Source: Acidimicrobiaceae bacterium
GTDB taxonomy: Bacteria > Actinomycetota > Acidimicrobiia > Acidimicrobiales > Palsa-688
Length of the DNA stretch: 37,511 nucleotides
Reading direction: 5' to 3'
Assembly (NCBI GenBank): GCA_003166025.1
Contig: PMWT01000244.1
Span: forward strand, 1 to 37,511
The notes beneath the pieces are model-generated. The model had not been told where the DNA came from, did not search any database, and was given only the letters and a program-made list of their open reading frames with translations. Below, piece by piece: positions 26,764-35,082 of the stretch. Position 1 is the first letter of the stretch; each line of letters begins with the position of its first letter. The translations under genes and the position numbers were made by a program.

Positions 26764-28662
26764 TCAGGCCGCTCCTCCCACCACGGTGTACTTGGCCGAA
26801 GTGGCCGAGCCCTGGGCCCCGGCGTTGCCGAAACCGGCGGCCGTGCCGTTGGCACTGACGACCCAGTAACCGGCGCCGTCGACGGTGGCGACGATGGCCT
26901 TGACGGGCTGGGGCGAAAGGCCGGTGCCTGAGCCATAGTTGGTGGCTCTGGGCCCGAAGGCATAGACACTGCCGTTGGCGGCCACGAGCCAGTAGCCCTT
27001 GCCCCCAGAGGCGGGGGCGATGCCGACAATGGCCTTGGACAGGTGCCGGCTGGACGTCGAACCGTAATAGGCGGCGTCGCCGTAGTTGAAGATGCCCCCG
27101 TCGGAGGCAACGAGCCAGTAACCCTTGCCGTCCGGCGTGGCGGCGATGCCGACGATGGGCTTGGACAGGTGCAGCTGGGCCGGTGAGCCGTGCGAGGCGG
27201 CGTCACCGTAGTGGTAGATGTCCCCGCCGGAGGCGACGAGCCAGTAGCCCTTGCCGTCCGCGGTGGCGGCGATGCCCACGATGGGCTTGCTCAGGTGCAG
27301 CTTGGACTTGGACGGCGAACCGTAGTTGACGGCGTTGCCGAAGGCCCGGACCACGCCGGTGGAGGTGACCAACCAGTACCCCTGGTCGTCCGGGGTGGCG
27401 GCGATGCCCACGACCGGCTCCGTCGACTTGGTGCTGATGGAGCCGAGGCCGGGGACGGCCCCCGAGCGCAGGATTTTTCCGGTGCTGGTGACCAGCCAGT
27501 ACGAGCCGTCCACGCCGGGCGCACTGGCGCTGGGGCGGGCCTCGTTGACCAGGGCGAAGGTGGCCGGGGTGGTAAGGCCGGCCACCGAGGCCATGACTAT
27601 GTAGCCACCGGTGCGGTCATTGGCGGAAAAATTGGGGGCGGTGGCGACCCCGTCCGTATTGGTCAGCACGGTCGCCGTCGCCCCGGCTCCGGCGAAGACC
27701 CCACTGGCCCCCGTGCGCGGCGCGGAAAAGGTCACCGTCGCCCCTACGAGCGGGTTGGCATCAGTATCGGTGACCGTCACGGCCAACGGCACAGCGAAGT
27801 CCGTGCCGAGCTCGGTGCTCTGGGAGGCCCCCACCCCGGCGGTGAGGTTGGCCGCCGCTCCGGCCTGGACGGTCAGGTCAAAGGTGGCCACCGAATTTAC
27901 CCCGGCCACGCTGGCGGTCACGGTGAAGGCCCCGGCTGTCGTGGCCGCCGTGAGCGTCGGGCTGGTGGCGACGCCGTTCTCGCCGGTCTGCACAGAGGCG
28001 CTGGAGCCGGCCCCGGCGAAGCTGGCCCCGGCCCCAGTCGTACTGACCACGTCGAAGCCGACCGTTGTCCCCGCCACCGGATCGCCGTAGGCATCGTCGA
28101 GCGTCACCACCAGGGGCTCGGCGAAGGCGTCGCCGATGGGGGCGGACTGGCCGCTGCCGGAGGTAACGGTCACCGTGTTGACCACGCCCACCGTCGTGTT
28201 GCTGAGCTCGAAGGGGGCCGAGACGTAGTTGTCGAAACTGGCCACGACGGTGAACGACCCGGTCACATCATCGGCGTACAGCGTCGGGGCCGTGGCCGTG
28301 CCCGAGCTGTCGGCCTCCACCGACACCACGTTGGAGCCCCCGTCGAAGCTGGCCCCGGCCCCGGTGTTATAGACGGTGAACTCGACGCTCACATTGACGG
28401 CCGGGCAGCTGCTGGTGCCGACGCTCTCGGTGACTTGGACCTCGAGGGGGGTGGTGAAAGCCGTTCCCACCTTGGCGCTCTGGGGGGTCCCGGCCAGGTC
28501 GGTGAGCACGAACGACGCGGGCCCCGTGCCCGTGCATTCCTGGCCCGCGGCGGCTAAGGCAGGGGCCGCTGAGAGTACCGCTACGCCCGTGCTCAGCCCG
28601 ATGGGCACGGCCCCGACGAGGACCAGGGCCGAAATGGCCCGCCCGAGCAAGGGCGATCTCAC
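26764..28662 (-). CDS. Secreted Ig-like domain and GYWLV-repeat surface protein
   Basis: 632 residues from GTG 28662, which overlaps the preceding stop (GTGA). The signal peptide is residues 1 to about 39, with cleavage near SAAPALAAA. Three Ig-like (bacterial big-domain-type) modules of about 100 residues follow, each with a pattern like GAGASFAGAGSSASVQT...GVATSPTL. After residue about 355 come six repeats of about 43 residues of the type GYWLVASDGGIFNYGDA...LSKPIVGIAATPDGK, a beta-propeller-like family frequent in secreted proteins of Acidimicrobiia and other actinobacteria. No sortase motif or membrane anchor at the C-terminus. It is the last gene of the adaptor/ABC operon, so it may be a substrate or an outside partner of that exporter. 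Function unknown. Confidence 0.85.
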   Translation of the reverse strand: MRSPLLGRAISALVLVGAVPIGLSTGVAVLSAAPALAAAGQECTGTGPASFVLTDLAGTPQSAKVGTAFTTPLEVQVTESVGTSSCPAVNVSVEFTVYNTGAGASFDGGSNVVSVEADSSGTATAPTLYADDVTGSFTVVASFDNYVSAPFELSNTTVGVVNTVTVTSGSGQSAPIGDAFAEPLVVTLDDAYGDPVAGTTVGFDVVSTTGAGASFAGAGSSASVQTGENGVATSPTLTAATTAGAFTVTASVAGVNSVATFDLTVQAGAAANLTAGVGASQSTELGTDFAVPLAVTVTDTDANPLVGATVTFSAPRTGASGVFAGAGATATVLTNTDGVATAPNFSANDRTGGYIVMASVAGLTTPATFALVNEARPSASAPGVDGSYWLVTSTGKILRSGAVPGLGSISTKSTEPVVGIAATPDDQGYWLVTSTGVVRAFGNAVNYGSPSKSKLHLSKPIVGIAATADGKGYWLVASGGDIYHYGDAASHGSPAQLHLSKPIVGIAATPDGKGYWLVASDGGIFNYGDAAYYGSTSSRHLSKAIVGIAPASGGKGYWLVAANGSVYAFGPRATNYGSGTGLSPQPVKAIVATVDGAGYWVVSANGTAAGFGNAGAQGSATSAKYTVVGGAA

Positions 28663-29504
28663 GACGCCGCTCCCGCCGGAGCGCGCAACCCGCCCCGGAA
28701 GCCGAAGCCGCTGGTGCAGCTGCCGTCGACCGGCTGGGTAACGGTCAGCCGGGTGGCGCTGACGACGCCAATGTCGTTGGTGCTGCCGAAGGCGCTGGCG
28801 CACTCACCGACCTTCAGGGCCCCGGCGGTCACCTTCTCGGTCTTGGAGTAACTGGTCTTGGAGCTGACGACCACTGACTGAGGACTGGCCTTCGGCGTTT
28901 TCGTCGGCTTTGCCGTCCCCGTAGCCGGACGGCCCCCAAAACCGGCGAAGCTGATGCCCTCAACGGTGATCGTGGAGCCCGACACCTTGGTCACCTTCCC
29001 GAAAGCCCCGAACACGTTGGTGGTCCTGAACCGGGCCGGGACCGTGCCGGTCGTGCGCGGGAAGCCGCCCCCGGGACTTCCCCGGAAGCCGCCTCCGCCG
29101 CCGGGCCCGCCACGCTCGACGCAGCTACCTTTGACCGCCGCGGTGACCGTCACGAGGGTGGCGTCGACCTTGCCCCCCGTGCCTTTGGTGCCGGTGGCGG
29201 AAATGCACGTCCCTACCGTGATGTCGCGAAGATCGAGGGGCACGGTGGCCGTGATGGCCGTCTTGGTCGTGAGGTCGACGGTCGTCTGCCCGCTCGTGCC
29301 CTGGACCTCCAGGTCCTGGCCGAGGATGCTAGCGATGGTCCCCGAGGCCGCCGGGGCGAAGCTAGGCGCGCCCGTCGGAGCGGTCGTGGTCGTCTTACTT
29401 GCCGCTGCCAATGGCCCGCTGGCCATGAGCGATACAGCCACCAGGGTGCCGACCACCAGGGCGGGGCGCAGGGCATGGTTTAGCAGGCGAACGGTCTTAT
29501 CCAT
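28659..29504 (-). CDS. Secreted DUF5666-like protein
   Basis: 281 residues from ATG 29504 (MDKTVRLL), with AGGAGG 11 bases upstream; the ATG eight codons earlier lacks a site. Signal peptide to about residue 36 (LVVGTLVAVSLMASGPLAAAS). Two related beta-rich modules, each with ASG-TIASILGQDLEVQG or FGKVTKVSGSTITVEG followed by a VGTC/VGEC segment, match the DUF5666 pattern. They are separated by a Gly/Arg/Pro-rich stretch. Several Cys in both modules could form disulfides outside the cell. It lies 34 bases after the permease gene and overlaps the next gene, so it belongs to the exporter operon. Biochemical role unknown. Confidence 0.8.
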   Translation of the reverse strand: MDKTVRLLNHALRPALVVGTLVAVSLMASGPLAAASKTTTTAPTGAPSFAPAASGTIASILGQDLEVQGTSGQTTVDLTTKTAITATVPLDLRDITVGTCISATGTKGTGGKVDATLVTVTAAVKGSCVERGGPGGGGGFRGSPGGGFPRTTGTVPARFRTTNVFGAFGKVTKVSGSTITVEGISFAGFGGRPATGTAKPTKTPKASPQSVVVSSKTSYSKTEKVTAGALKVGECASAFGSTNDIGVVSATRLTVTQPVDGSCTSGFGFRGGLRAPAGAAS

Positions 29505-29538
29505 TTGTGTTTCTTCCTCCTGTTGCATACGGGACGGG

Positions 29539-30756
29539 TCAATCGCTGCGCAGGGCCTCTATGGGCGCCAGGCGGGCGGCACGGGACGCGGGGTAAACCC
29601 CGAAAACGACTCCGATCACGATGGCCACGACGATGGCGCCGATGGTGGCCGGAAGGGAAATGGCGATCTTGTTGGATATGAAATGCGGTAGCACCTCGGC
29701 ACCGGCGACGCCCAATGCCGCGCCCACCAGACCTCCGACCAGGCCGAGCGTGGACGCTTCGACCAGGAACTGGCGCCGGATCACCGACGGGGTGGCGCCG
29801 AGCGCCTTACGCAGGCCGATCTCGCGGATCCGCTCGGTGACCGACACCAGCATTATGTTCATCACGCCTATTCCTCCGACCAGCAGGGATATAGCCGCTA
29901 TCCCGGCCAGCAGGACGGTAAGGGTTTTGTCCACCGAAGTCGCCGTCTGGAGTATCGACCCCTGCGACGTTATGGAGAAGTCGGCATCGGCCGGGTCGGT
30001 TATGGCGTGGAGGGACAGCAGCTCGTCGTCGGCCTCGGTGTAGGCCGCGCCCATGGCCGAGCTCGACGCCGCCTCGAGGTAGATGGTCGACACCGACGAT
30101 GAGCCCGTCAGGACTTCCTGCGCCGTCGTGATGGGCACCACGGCCAGGTCGTCCTCGTTGGTGGTGGCGGAGCTGCCCTCACTGTTGAATACGCCGATGA
30201 CGGTGAACGGGACGGTCCCGATGTCGATGGTCTGACCGACAGGCGAGGAAAGGCCCAGCTCTTGCACCGTGGTCTGGCCCAGCACGACCACGTTGTCGTC
30301 ACTGCTGACTTCTTGGGAGGTGAAGAACGAGCCCAGCGCCATCGAGCGGTCCCGCACCGATAGGTAGCCGGTGGTGGACCCGTAAACCGTGCTGGTCCAG
30401 TTCTCGGTGCCGGCGACCAGGGTCTCGCTCCTCGAAATCTGGGGCGCCACCCCGGCGATGTCGGGGCAGTCGACCTTGTTGGCCAACGCCTGGGCGTTGG
30501 AATAGGTCAGCGTCGACGCCGAACCGAAACCGCCCCTCACCAAGCCGGTGGTGGTGCTGCCCGGGGTGACGATCAACAGGTTCGTGCCGAGACTGTTTAT
30601 GGCCGAATTGACCGATGCCGTGGCCCCTTCGCCCAGGCCCACCGTGAGGATCACGGCCGCTATGCCGATGAGGATGCCGAGCACGGTCAAGCTCGAACGC
30701 AGGCGATGGGTCGCTATGGCTTCGAAGCCCGAGCGCAGGGTGTCCAACCAGCTCAT
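29539..30756 (-). CDS. MacB/FtsX-type ABC transporter permease
   Basis: 405 residues with the four-helix MacB/LolC topology: helix 1 at about 21-43, a large extracytoplasmic domain at about 45-275, and helices at about 279-306, 333-352 and 364-388. The coupling region after helix 2, [20 protein letters not shown], and the C-terminal [17 protein letters not shown] are family hallmarks. MacB-type permeases use ATP hydrolysis in the cytoplasm to drive movements of the outer domain (mechanotransmission) rather than passing substrate through the membrane. Start ATG 30756 overlaps the stop of the ATPase gene (ATGA). Its adaptor is the giant protein encoded two genes upstream. Confidence 0.94.
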   Translation of the reverse strand: MSWLDTLRSGFEAIATHRLRSSLTVLGILIGIAAVILTVGLGEGATASVNSAINSLGTNLLIVTPGSTTTGLVRGGFGSASTLTYSNAQALANKVDCPDIAGVAPQISRSETLVAGTENWTSTVYGSTTGYLSVRDRSMALGSFFTSQEVSSDDNVVVLGQTTVQELGLSSPVGQTIDIGTVPFTVIGVFNSEGSSATTNEDDLAVVPITTAQEVLTGSSSVSTIYLEAASSSAMGAAYTEADDELLSLHAITDPADADFSITSQGSILQTATSVDKTLTVLLAGIAAISLLVGGIGVMNIMLVSVTERIREIGLRKALGATPSVIRRQFLVEASTLGLVGGLVGAALGVAGAEVLPHFISNKIAISLPATIGAIVVAIVIGVVFGVYPASRAARLAPIEALRSD

Positions 30757-31544
30757 GCCGCGTTGCCCTCGGCATCGAGGAACCTGCCGTCACGAAAGCG
30801 CATAATGCGCTCGGCCGCCTCGGCCACGTCCTGTTCGTGGGTGATCAGCACGATGGTCCGCCCGGTCTTGTGCAGCGCGTCCAGCATGCCCAGGACGTCG
30901 GCGCTCGAGCGCGAGTCGAGGTTGCCGGTCGGTTCGTCGGCCAGCAGCAGGTCCGGCTCGGTGACCAGGGCACGTGCCACGGCCACCCGCTGCTGCTGGC
31001 CACCGGACAGCTGGTTGGGAAGGTGGTGGACCCGGTCGGCCAAGCCGACCTGCTCGAGCGCTTCCAGGGCGCGCAGTTTGCGGGCGCGCCGGTCGACGCC
31101 GGCATAGATGAGGGGCAGTTCCACGTTGCGCCACGCGTTGAGCTTGGGCAGGAGGTGGAACTGCTGGAAGACGAAACCGATGCGACGGTTGCGCACCTCG
31201 GCCAGGGCTTCCTCGTCCATTTTGCTCACGTCCGTCCCGGCCAGGTAGTAGCGCCCCGAGGTGGGTACGTCGAGGCAGCCCAGGATGTGCATGAACGTCG
31301 ACTTCCCCGAGCCCGAGGGCCCGATGATCGATATGTACTCACCGGGGTAGACGGAGATCGAGACGCCCCGGAGGGCGTGCACCGGGACCGAGCCGGCCGT
31401 GTAGGTCTTCCAGACCCTCACGAACTGGACGAGGGGGCGAACGGGGGAGCGCACGGAGTTCTGGTGCACCGGCCCGTTGAGAGAGCCCGGCGCCGGCGGG
31501 TAGGCCGGGCCCGCTGAACCGGGCGAGTAGTTGGGAAGGCTCAC
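30753..31544 (-). CDS. ABC transporter ATP-binding protein (MacB/LolD type)
   Basis: 263 residues; cytoplasmic ATPase of the exporter. Walker A GPSGSGKS at 75-82, Q-loop in [10 protein letters not shown] near 125-134, signature LSGGQQQR at 179-186, Walker [13 protein letters not shown] from 199, H-loop His near 226 (LITHEQD). The N-terminal 38 residues are a Pro/Ser-rich extension not usual in the family. The start overlaps the adaptor stop and the stop overlaps the permease start, both ATGA, which indicates a stoichiometric complex. Confidence 0.95.
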   Translation of the reverse strand: MSLPNYSPGSAGPAYPPAPGSLNGPVHQNSVRSPVRPLVQFVRVWKTYTAGSVPVHALRGVSISVYPGEYISIIGPSGSGKSTFMHILGCLDVPTSGRYYLAGTDVSKMDEEALAEVRNRRIGFVFQQFHLLPKLNAWRNVELPLIYAGVDRRARKLRALEALEQVGLADRVHHLPNQLSGGQQQRVAVARALVTEPDLLLADEPTGNLDSRSSADVLGMLDALHKTGRTIVLITHEQDVAEAAERIMRFRDGRFLDAEGNAA

Positions 31545-34500
31545 CCGAGACCACCTCGGGTGAACGCCCCGCCCCCGCCGGTAAAGCCGCCAGGGCCGCC
31601 GAAGCCGCTGCCCCCGAAGCCACGGGTGGTCGAACCGCTGGTGCTGGACGGGACCGTCGAGCTGAGAGAGGCGATGACGACCTCCTGGCCCGATTTGAGC
31701 CCGGAGAGGATCTGGTCGTACGGCTCACCGGTGGCCCCCACGGTGACCGTCTGTTGCACTTCCTTGCCCTTCTTCAGGACGTCCACGTAGGACGACGTAC
31801 CCGCGGTGTGAACGGCACTGGTCGGCACCACCAGCACGTTGTTGACCTGGCGGATGACGAGCTCGACGTCCGCGCTGGCCCCGGGGTAAAGGCCCGAGGA
31901 GCTGCCGGTGACCAAGATGGTGACCGGGAAGCTGGTCACGCCGCTGCTGGTCGAGCCGTAGATGCTGAAGCTGGACACGATGCCGTAAAACGTCGACGTG
32001 CCCCCGACCGGCGTGATGACGGCTTGCTCGCCGTCCTGGACGTCGCCGATCTGGGCCGTCGTCGCGTCGGCGTCCACGACATAGATCCCGGCGGGCTCTA
32101 TGACGACCTGGGCCGAACTGGAGCTCGAGCTCCCCGAGCCGGAACTGGTCCCCGAAGAGGCCGCTCCGCTGGAGGTGGCGCCGGTCGAACTACTGGTCGA
32201 GGCACTGGAACCAGAGGAACCGTTGGCCGCACTGACCGTCGTGGCCCCCGCCGTTACGGACTGGCCGTCGGAGAGGTTGACGTCCACCACCGTCCCGGCG
32301 ATCGGCGAGGTCAGGCTGGCGTCGGTCAGGTTGCTCTTGGCCTGAGCCAGGCTCACCTGGTCGACAGCCACCGTCGCCTGGTCGGAGGCGACCTGGGACG
32401 GTTCGCCCACCTGGTCGGAACTGACGCCCGTCTTGGCCTCGCTGAGCTGCAGTTGCGCCGCCGTCACCTGGGCTTGGGCCTGTTGGAGCGACTGCTGGTC
32501 CTTCAGCTCCGTGGAGCTCAGGCTGGCGTCGGCGGTGCTGACCGCCTCCTGGTCCTTTTGCAGGGTGGTGGCCATGCCCTGCTTGGCCGTCGTGACCGCC
32601 TCCTGGTCCTTTTGCAGAGTGGTGGCCAGCTGCTGCTTGGCGCTGGTGACCGCCTCCTGGTCTTTTTGCAGAGTGGTGACCAGCTGCTCTTTGGCGCTGG
32701 TGACCGCCTGCTGGGCGTTCTGGGCCGTCGAACCCGATTGGGTCTGGGCTGTGGCCAGCGACTGCTGGTCCTTTTGCAGCGTGGTGGCCAACTGGGTCTT
32801 GGCTGTGGCCAACGCCTCCTGGTCCTTTTGCAGCGTGGTGGCCACTTGCTCCTTGGCGCTGGTAATAGCCTGCTGGTCCTTCTGCACCGTGGTAGCCACC
32901 TGCTCCTTGGCGCTGGTGAGCGCCTGCTGGTCCTTTTGCAGAGTGGTGGCCAGCTGCTCTTTGGCGCTCGTGATGGCCTGCTGGTCCTTTTGCACCGTGG
33001 CCGCCAGCTGCTCTTTGGCACTGGTGATCGACTGCTGGTCCTTTGGCAACGTGGTGGCCAGCTGCTCTTTGGAACTCGTGATCGACTGCTGGTCTTTTTG
33101 CAGGGTGGTGGTCAGCTGCTCTTTGGAACTCGTGATCGACTGCTGGTCCTTTTGCACCGTGGCCGCCACCTGCTCCTTAGCCGTGGTGATGGCGAGCTGG
33201 TCCTTTTGCAGCGTGGTGGCCAAATCGGTCTGAGCCGTGGAAATGGCCTGCTTGTCCTTGGCCACCGCCTGCTGCTGGGCCGTGATCTGCTGCTGGTCAG
33301 TAGTCACCTTCTGTTGGTCGCTGGACACGGCGCTCTGGTCAGCGCTGCAAGCCGTCCCCGTCGACGACGCCCCCGAACCTGTGCCCGAGCTGGAACCGCC
33401 CGTGCCCGAACTGGCGGCGGCATCCCGGATGGCACCATCGGCGACGGCCGCGCTACTTGCGGAGCTGGCCTGGCAGTCGATCGCCTCTTTCTGCTGGGCG
33501 GCCGTGAGGGTTGCCTGGTCGGTGCCCAAGGTGGAATTGTCGCTGCTCAGCGTGGACTGGTCGGTGACCAGTTGCGCCTGCGCCTCGGTGACCGCTTGGG
33601 TGCCGGAAGCCTTGTCGTTGGTCAGCTGGGTCTCGGCCTGGCCCACCGACTGCGTGCCGGTGGTCTGGTCGTTTTTCAACTGGGACCCGGCCTGGGCCAG
33701 GGTCTGGCCGCCGGTGGTCTGGTCCGTCTTCAGCTGGGCCTCAGCTTGGGCCACCGTCTGCGCCCCGGTGGTCTGGTCAGCCTTCAACTGGGCCTCAGCT
33801 TGGGCCACCGTCTGCGCCCCGGTGGTCTGGTCGTTTTTCAACTGGGACTGCGCCTGGGCCAGGGTCTGGCCGCCTGTGGTCTGGTCCGTCTTTAGCTGGG
33901 CCGCGTCCTGGGCCACCGTCTGGGCGCCGGTGGTCTGGTCCGTCTTCAGCTGGGCCTGGTCCTGGGCCACCGTCTGGGCGCTCTCGGTCTTGTCGCTGTT
34001 GAGCTGGTCCTGGGCCTCGCTCACCGACTGGGTACCCGAGCTCTGGTCGTCCTTCAACTGGGCCTGGGCCTCGCTCACGGACTGGCCGGCGGTGGTCTTG
34101 TCCGTTTTCAGCGTGTCATCGGCCTGGGCCAGGGTCTGGCCGCCGGTGGTCTGGTCGTTCTTCAACTGGGACTGCGCCTGGGCCAGGGTCTGGCCGCCGG
34201 TGGTCTGGTCGTCCTTCAACTGGGACCCGGCCTGGGCCAGGGTCTGGGCCGCCTGGGTCTTGTCACTGGACATCTGGGCCTGAGCTTGGGTGACGGCCTG
34301 TTCGGCCTGGGACAGGACGCTGGCGTTGGACGCCTGGGTGTCCGTGACGCTGATCTCGTCCTGGCTCAGGGAGTTTTGGGCGCTGCTCACGCTTCCTTGC
34401 GCCGTCGTGAGGTTCGTGTCGAGCTGGTCGGAGGCGAGCTTGGACTGCGCCGACTCCAGGTTGGACTCGGCCTGGGAAACGTCGGCTTGGAGGGTGGACG

Positions 34501-34912
34501 GGCTGAGGGTGGCCAGCACCGTGCCCGCCTTTACGACCTGCCCGACGGCTGCTTTTACGCCAGTCACCGTCCCGGCCACGGCGAAGTTGACATTGGCCTG
34601 GGTGGCCGGGTCGACGGTGCCGGTGGTGGCGATCGTCTCCCTGACGTCCCCGGTGGTGACGGCCACCGTCCGATAGGTCGGGCCGCTGGAGCGCGTCAAA
34701 GCGTAAGTCGTACCGCCCGCCGCCAGCAGCAAGACGACGACAAGGATGGCGAGGCTGCCCTTCCAGTGCCGCCTCAGGCGTCCCCGCCGGGGCGGTTCAG
34801 CCGGGCCGGACGGCCCGCCATTAGTTTCACCACCGTCTTCGCCGTACTCCCAGTTAGCAACGGGCAACGGCTGGGTCCCGAGCGCCTTGCGCTCCTCAGG
34901 GGCCATGGTCAT
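31541..34912 (-). CDS. Giant HlyD/MacA-like adaptor with about 50-nm predicted helical hairpin
   Basis: 1123 residues against about 350-550 for usual adaptors. Order: cytoplasmic N-terminus; one transmembrane helix (about 53-72); lipoyl half-domain (108-138, AVAGTVTGVKAAVGQVVKAG); a helical arm (about 140-475) with fourteen 18-residue repeats; a Ser/Gly tip with Cys480 and Cys522; a second arm (523-865) with fourteen repeats of another 18-residue type; second lipoyl half (868-895, TSPIAGTVVDVNLSDGQSV); Ser/Gly linker; beta-barrel and membrane-proximal domains (935-1085); Gly-rich tail. Adaptors keep the lipoyl halves around the hairpin, so the whole repeat region is an extended hairpin. ATG 34912 has GGAGG upstream. 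First gene of a five-gene operon. Confidence 0.9.
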   Translation of the reverse strand: MTMAPEERKALGTQPLPVANWEYGEDGGETNGGPSGPAEPPRRGRLRRHWKGSLAILVVVLLLAAGGTTYALTRSSGPTYRTVAVTTGDVRETIATTGTVDPATQANVNFAVAGTVTGVKAAVGQVVKAGTVLATLSPSTLQADVSQAESNLESAQSKLASDQLDTNLTTAQGSVSSAQNSLSQDEISVTDTQASNASVLSQAEQAVTQAQAQMSSDKTQAAQTLAQAGSQLKDDQTTGGQTLAQAQSQLKNDQTTGGQTLAQADDTLKTDKTTAGQSVSEAQAQLKDDQSSGTQSVSEAQDQLNSDKTESAQTVAQDQAQLKTDQTTGAQTVAQDAAQLKTDQTTGGQTLAQAQSQLKNDQTTGAQTVAQAEAQLKADQTTGAQTVAQAEAQLKTDQTTGGQTLAQAGSQLKNDQTTGTQSVGQAETQLTNDKASGTQAVTEAQAQLVTDQSTLSSDNSTLGTDQATLTAAQQKEAIDCQASSASSAAVADGAIRDAAASSGTGGSSSGTGSGASSTGTACSADQSAVSSDQQKVTTDQQQITAQQQAVAKDKQAISTAQTDLATTLQKDQLAITTAKEQVAATVQKDQQSITSSKEQLTTTLQKDQQSITSSKEQLATTLPKDQQSITSAKEQLAATVQKDQQAITSAKEQLATTLQKDQQALTSAKEQVATTVQKDQQAITSAKEQVATTLQKDQEALATAKTQLATTLQKDQQSLATAQTQSGSTAQNAQQAVTSAKEQLVTTLQKDQEAVTSAKQQLATTLQKDQEAVTTAKQGMATTLQKDQEAVSTADASLSSTELKDQQSLQQAQAQVTAAQLQLSEAKTGVSSDQVGEPSQVASDQATVAVDQVSLAQAKSNLTDASLTSPIAGTVVDVNLSDGQSVTAGATTVSAANGSSGSSASTSSSTGATSSGAASSGTSSGSGSSSSSSAQVVIEPAGIYVVDADATTAQIGDVQDGEQAVITPVGGTSTFYGIVSSFSIYGSTSSGVTSFPVTILVTGSSSGLYPGASADVELVIRQVNNVLVVPTSAVHTAGTSSYVDVLKKGKEVQQTVTVGATGEPYDQILSGLKSGQEVVIASLSSTVPSSTSGSTTRGFGGSGFGGPGGFTGGGGAFTRGGLG
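32477..33232 (-). repeat. 54-bp repeat array B (descending arm)
   Basis: Fourteen consecutive 54-base units encode residues 561-812, consensus KEQLATTLQKDQQAITSA. Neighbouring units are close to identical at DNA level, for example KEQLATTLQKDQQALTSA next to KEQVATTVQKDQQAITSA. One unit (723-740) has diverged strongly. The array is in frame throughout, with no insertions. Confidence 0.9.
33584..34285 (-). repeat. 54-bp repeat array A (ascending arm)
   Basis: Thirteen full 54-base units plus a partial fourteenth encode residues 210-461, consensus AQAQLKTDQTTGAQTVAQ. Some neighbours are nearly identical over the whole 54 bases: the segments starting at 34122 and 34176 differ by about one base across their first 50. 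Sequence type differs from array B, so each arm expanded separately. Confidence 0.9.
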
Positions 34913-35029
34913 CGGGCATACCTCCGCGGCACTATGTGCACAACGCTAAGCCCAGTAGATCATGTCGCCCTGAGAGGCGGCTGAAAGTTGACTAAGTGGG
35001 TTCGCTACGCCCCGCCCGGGGGAACGAAG

Positions 35030-35056
35030 GCGGGCGCCGGGGAGACCGGCGCCCGC
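35030..35056 (-). terminator. Rho-independent-like terminator of rpoC
   Basis: A perfect 11-bp GC stem (GCGGGCGCCGG with CCGGCGCCCGC) and a five-base loop lie 26 bases after the rpoC stop on the minus strand. The downstream T-run is weak (CTTCGTTCC), as is common in actinobacteria. It separates rpoC from the exporter operon. Confidence 0.75.
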
Positions 35057-35082
35057 TTCTCACTTGCTGGTTTGCCCGTGAC

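Noticed and set aside
31754..33895. A 713-codon open frame on the plus strand opposite the giant adaptor gene
   Set aside because: It is a by-product of the 54-base repeats, which keep all frames open in step. The protein is a Leu/Gly/Arg-rich low-complexity sequence with no family features, whereas the minus-strand frame has lipoyl, membrane and hairpin features and a ribosome site.
32477..34285. Regular repeats resembling a CRISPR array
   Set aside because: The repeats are contiguous, in frame, without unique spacers, and encode a regular helical protein. No cas genes are in the window.
34984..34995. AAAGTTGACTAA, identical to the sequence before the sulfite reductase gene, as a shared regulatory site
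   Set aside because: The copy here points away from the adaptor gene and only one match exists elsewhere; chance cannot be excluded, so it is not listed as a feature.
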